Part shown: positions 60,869 through 64,000 of the stretch, one piece after another
Position numbering within the stretch: the stretch's first letter is position 1
Layout: every line of letters begins with the position of its first letter
Assembly: GCA_949130485.1 (NCBI GenBank)
Contig: OX422185.1
Location: forward strand, 13,438,562 to 13,502,561
Reading direction: 5' to 3'
Origin: Agelas oroides
Lineage: Eukaryota; Porifera; Demospongiae; Agelasida; Agelasidae
DNA: 64,000 nucleotides
Program-made: the position numbers and the translations under genes
The notes under the pieces: generated by a model
Seen by the model: only the letters and a program-made list of their open reading frames with translations
Databases searched by the model: none
What the model was told of the DNA's origin: nothing

Positions 60869-63699
60869 CTAGGCCTTCATTGCTTCCATTCTCTCGTCAT
60901 ACTCGGCCATCCGTTGCTTGTGCAGTTTTTCTGCTTTATCAGCATATGACTGAGAGACGATGAAACAAAACATAGTAGTCAAATTCCAAAAATAACTCCT
61001 CATTCTCTAATTTTGTTCCATGAACTGCATAACCCAGGCCTTCCCACCGTCCAGTTTTTGGTTGCTTGCAGTATGCAAAAATGGAGGGAGATGGCCTGGT
61101 ACCATTTATCACATACATGTAAGTAACGTCAATGTTAGTCTATCAAGCCAGCCCATCTCTCACCCTCCAGAAAATTGAGAGGGTCTAGCAGACGTTATTA
61201 GTTCACAGCTTGTTTGTGTCTGCAGCCCTAAAACTGCACCAGTGCTACTGTCTCAAAATGGAACAGTAGGATCTGATTGGTCAGCATCTCATGCATACTA
61301 ATAACATCTGCTAGACCCTCTCTCACTTTTCTAGAGGGTGAGAGATGGTCTGGCTTGATAGACTACGTCAACAATGTCTACCTAGGTAGACAGAGGGGGA
61401 GGGGTACTTGAACGAAAGAGTACATTTGAGGCCTTTTCTTGCAGTGTCAATCCGTGTGTTGGAGTTTCAGATGTTTGCAAAGCGAAAAAGTTGCCACTTG
61501 TTGTACAGGACGAAGAACCCATGCACGAAATGCACTCTTTCATTTGAGCGCCCCACCCCGTGTAGACATTGACGTCACTCACGATACACAAGCCTTAAGT
61601 TCTCTTAACTTTGCATTGTGCATACATACATTGCAAACATGCCGGGCAGTATATGTGGCAGTCCTGTGTAGAAATTGAAGATTATTCCGTCACCTATTTT
61701 GATTGCATCGTTGTGTTTGAAGCGCCGTACCGCTGAACTTCTGTTAAGGGCAGGGCTCATACGTGCTTCGTAGATACATGAATATCTAATGAATCTACGA
61801 AGCGCGTATGAGCCCCGCCCTTAACAGAAGTTCAGCAATATGGTGCTTTGAATGCAGCGATGCGATTGAAATACGTGACGGAATAATCTTCGATTTCTAC
61901 ACGGGACTGTCACATATACTCCTTATGCTGCCTATGTAACACTAACACACCACACAACTTGCTCACACTCGCCCCACAATCCACTGCATTTGCCTAGCAC
62001 AGTAGATGTCCCTAGCACTTAAACCAGTTTCAAACTGTGTAAACTGGTTTGACCAAACCCACATCATAATGTGGTTTACGGCACATTAGGGACTTTACAC
62101 AGCTGCCCTCAATCAATTTGAAACTGATTTGGAAAACAGGCAAGAAACCATCACCCATTGCAAAATATGTGGCTGAGAATTGGTATCCCTTATCTTTTGT
62201 TATATACGATGATGAACTAATTTGATTGGTTGAAGATCATGTGACTATATGTATTCTTGTACCTTCTTTTCCAACTGTGAGAGTGATTTCCACGTTTCAG
62301 TAGCTTCCTTCATGGCACCCTGCATACCACAGTGACACACAATACTAATTTGTATAATTGTTAGGCCCCAATTTTAGTTTCTCATCAGCCGCCCGCATGG
62401 ATTTTCTGCGATAGAACCGCACAGCATCCAAAAGAACCCTTCTACAATGGCGTATGATGAGCGCTGATCCTCCTGACATCATGTTTGTTGAGTTCTCCCG
62501 TGAGAAATATCTGCCGGCTATGGATAAAGGTAATACCCACCCGCCCACATTATGTGCACCTGATAAGAAACTAAAAAACAACGGATTGGGGCCTTATATA
62601 GACCTGGGTGGTGTACTGGGTCAAGAGCGCATAAGAAAGAGTGGCTTGAGTAAGAGCGACAATGGCTTATGTCTACACACGTGTATGCGCAGTATGTGTT
62701 ACTAAATTCCAACCGGTTTTAAAATTTATGGATTTACACGCTCTTACTCCAACCACCCGTTCTTATGTGCTCTTGACTGGGTATATACTAATTTATATAT
62801 CATGCCATCTGTATTGTTTATGAGTGCAACGCACGGTTGGCGGAGTTTTTGCGCGCTGGACAAATACTGTATTTCTTTGATCAGACGCTGCAGCTACTAT
62901 TCTTTTTCAGTGCCCGTTTTTATTCAGCTACTTTTCAAGGGCGGCATTTGTTTCTTTGGAAAGTCCACAAGCATCAACGACGGCTGGATAAGGTATGTAA
63001 GAGCAATACAGCAACGCAACTGTTAGACGCTGTCAGTAGTATGCCTCTCAGTCCTGCTGTCGGCCGTGGAAACAAGTCACACAACATGAGCAGCCCTAGT
63101 GCTAGTCTGGTGACCATCGTCAGAAAATATTCACATACGTGTGCCACTTATACTAGCCATGGCTAGTATTCGAGAGCAGCGTTTATTTCACTCAGAGCTT
63201 CCAACTGCGCAGCTACTATTTGAGGGCGGTGTCTATTCGAAGAAATATGGTACTGCATTGTCAGCATGTGTGATCACCTATATGTGGACCTCTTATGTAA
63301 CCAGCTACTTGTTCAGGCTTGATGCAGCATCTCCCTAGTAGCATTGTCGGTTTCAGAGCTGCCAGGTTAACCACATGTGTGGTAAGCTTACGGGTATTAA
63401 ATCGAGAAAAATCTAGCCTCTCCCCCTAACCGTCGAGCTTGGACTGGTCTGTCATCCTTACTGTTGGGTGCTCTGCCCCAGTGCCCCATTGTCCCGCGAG
63501 ACGATATAGTAGTAAGCAATAAGCACAACTGACCAGAATTTTACCCGGGCAATGTCCGGGCTTGCCCGGGTCTGGAACTGCCACTGCCTAGTAGTATGAA
63601 CAGGCTGTTACATGTACTTACCTGGGCCTCATCCAATGAATGTATGTTTCCTTTCAGAGTGTCGGAAAGATATACGTTAAATGCTGAGAGCTTTCTCGG
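60869..63699 (-). CDS. HMG-box protein, last three exons (partial)
   Basis: Three exons on the minus strand join in phase 0. 63,699-63,622 encodes PRKLSAFNVYLSDTLKGNIH plus SLDEAQ and ends CAG|GTAAGT; 62,319-62,263 encodes GAMKEATETWKSLSQLEKK and ends AAG|GTACAAG; 60,949-60,869 encodes SYADKAEKLHKQRMAEYDER plus MEAMKA and a stop. Together they give an HMG box: the PRKLSAFNVYL start, the central W with K-x-L-S-x-x-EK, then the Y-x-x-KA helix 3. HMG boxes bend DNA. The box ends almost at the C-terminus, and the sequence looks closest to the mitochondrial TFAM type, but a nuclear HMG protein is possible. The first acceptor (ATACAAACAG) follows a long CT-rich tract. The 5' exons lie beyond the window. 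Both introns (1.3 kb each) are packed with fold-back elements. Confidence 0.82.
61023..61412. mobile_element. Family A arm interrupted by a fold-back element
   Basis: CCCAGGCCTTCCCACCGTCC, TTTTTGGTTGCTTGCAGTAT and GGTAGACAGAGGGGGAGGGG belong to family A. A 230-bp element (61,136-61,365) bounded by TAGTCTATCAAGCCAG and CTGGCTTGATAGACTA, with inner arms CTAATAACRTCTGCTAGACC, has inserted into it; it is the larger relative of the element at 1,794. Both lie in the last intron of the HMG-box gene. Confidence 0.8.
61649..61921. mobile_element. 273-bp fold-back element in the last intron
   Basis: AGTATATGTGGCAGTCCTGT and ACGGGACTGTCACATATACT are complements, and pairing continues through GAAGATTATTCCGTCAC, TGAACTTCTGTTAAGGGC and CATACGTGCTTCGTAGAT to the centre near 61,785. 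Arms are about 130 bp with a few percent divergence. Confidence 0.85.
62361..62597. mobile_element. MITE with TTAGGCCCCAAT ends
   Basis: TTAGGCCCCAATTTTAGTTT with CTCATCAG at the left is matched in complement by CTGATAAGAAACTAAAAAAC and ATTGGGGCCTTA at the right. It lies in the first seen intron of the HMG-box gene, just upstream of exon 62,319-62,263. Confidence 0.7.
62624..62776. mobile_element. Family C MITE, copy 3
   Basis: AAGAGCGCATAAGAAAGAGT at the left and ACCCGTTCTTATGTGCTCTT at the right are the family ends, and ATGGCTTATGTCTACACACG is the shared interior. It is shorter than the other two copies and extends the known terminus by AAGAGCGCA. Confidence 0.8.
62777..63621. other. Intron sequence of the HMG-box gene
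   Basis: No exon seen. AGCTACTATTCTTTTTCAGT and a related AGCTACTATTTGAGGGCGG occur near 62,893 and 63,212, a diverged repeat. Confidence 0.4.
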
Positions 63700-63720
63700 C
63701 TGTTTGTATTTGTGGATAGG

Positions 63721-63935
63721 AAGGGAAGGAAGGGGAAAGGAGAGGAGGGGGAGAGGAAAGGAGGGGGAGAGGAGAGGGGGAGAGGAGAGGGGGGAGGAGA
63801 GGAGGAGGAGAGGAGGGGGGAGAGGAGGGGGGAGAGGAGAGGAAGGCAGAGGAGAGGAGGGGGGAGGAGAGGAGAAGAGGAGGGGGGAGGAAAGGAGGGG
63901 AGAGAGGAGAGGAGGGGGAGAGGAGAGAGTGGTTA
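63721..63935. repeat. GGGAGAGG polypurine tract next to a splice acceptor
   Basis: About 215 bp of GAGAGG/GGGGGAGAGGA units. On the minus strand this is a CCTCTCC polypyrimidine tract ending about 20 bases before the 3' splice site of the HMG-box exon, so it may act as, or have grown from, the polypyrimidine tract. Confidence 0.85.
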
Positions 63936-64000
63936 CTTGGAATCAGTCTGGAGAACAAGGTATTTCTTTATCAATTGTCATTTGCTACGTAGAAGCCTAT

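Noticed and set aside
63677-63958. 93-residue Ser/Pro/Leu-rich minus-strand frame
   Set aside because: It is the translation of the CCTCTCC tract and overlaps the HMG-box exon in another frame.

Overview
The window looks like nuclear DNA of an early-branching animal, most likely a marine demosponge. The evidence is intron-containing genes with GT/AG splice sites, animal-type families (RING-B-box-filamin-NHL protein, lysosomal alpha-mannosidase, HMG-box protein, peroxisomal D-amino-acid oxidases), lineage-type membrane and coiled-coil families, short intergenic distances, and a very dense load of small fold-back DNA transposons. Nothing bacterial is present (no operons, no Shine-Dalgarno spacing). 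The species cannot be named from sequence alone.

Layout. 0-24 kb is mostly repeats: minisatellites at 0.34-1.0, 5.8-6.3, 9.1-9.7 and 22.8-23.2 kb, many inverted-repeat elements, two tRNA-derived SINEs, and a pair of paralogous two-exon genes of unknown function (4.1-5.1 and 20.8-21.5 kb). 24.9-31 kb is gene-rich: an alpha-mannosidase first exon, two head-to-head D-amino-acid/D-aspartate oxidase genes, a broken oxidase copy, and a five-pass membrane protein. 32-42.3 kb holds a family of coiled-coil proteins with a central hydrophobic segment (one pseudogene, two intact genes), split by a complete hAT transposon with an intact transposase and a perfect 8-bp target duplication. 42.7-44.5 kb has a 44-bp minisatellite and a retroelement fragment. 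45.5-47.6 kb is a TRIM-NHL gene with one frameshift. 48.7-49.7 kb is a second five-pass membrane protein. 50-51 kb carries two overlapping perfect palindromes. 52.7-55.9 kb is a 2.86-kb inverted-repeat element beside a smaller relative. 56-59.7 kb holds two tandem oxidase genes. 60.9-63.7 kb is the 3' part of an HMG-box gene whose introns are filled with fold-back elements.

How the parts relate. The four oxidases probably oxidise D-amino acids; three end in a peroxisomal import tripeptide and one does not. The mannosidase would act in the lysosome, the NHL protein in the cytoplasm, and the HMG-box protein on DNA (mitochondrial or nuclear). Duplication dominates the window: paired oxidases, paired membrane proteins, paired unknown genes, tripled coiled-coil genes and duplicated flanks. 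Fold-back elements sharing the terminus TAGCCTCGTTCCCAG have inserted across it, and five copies still show 8-9 bp target duplications.
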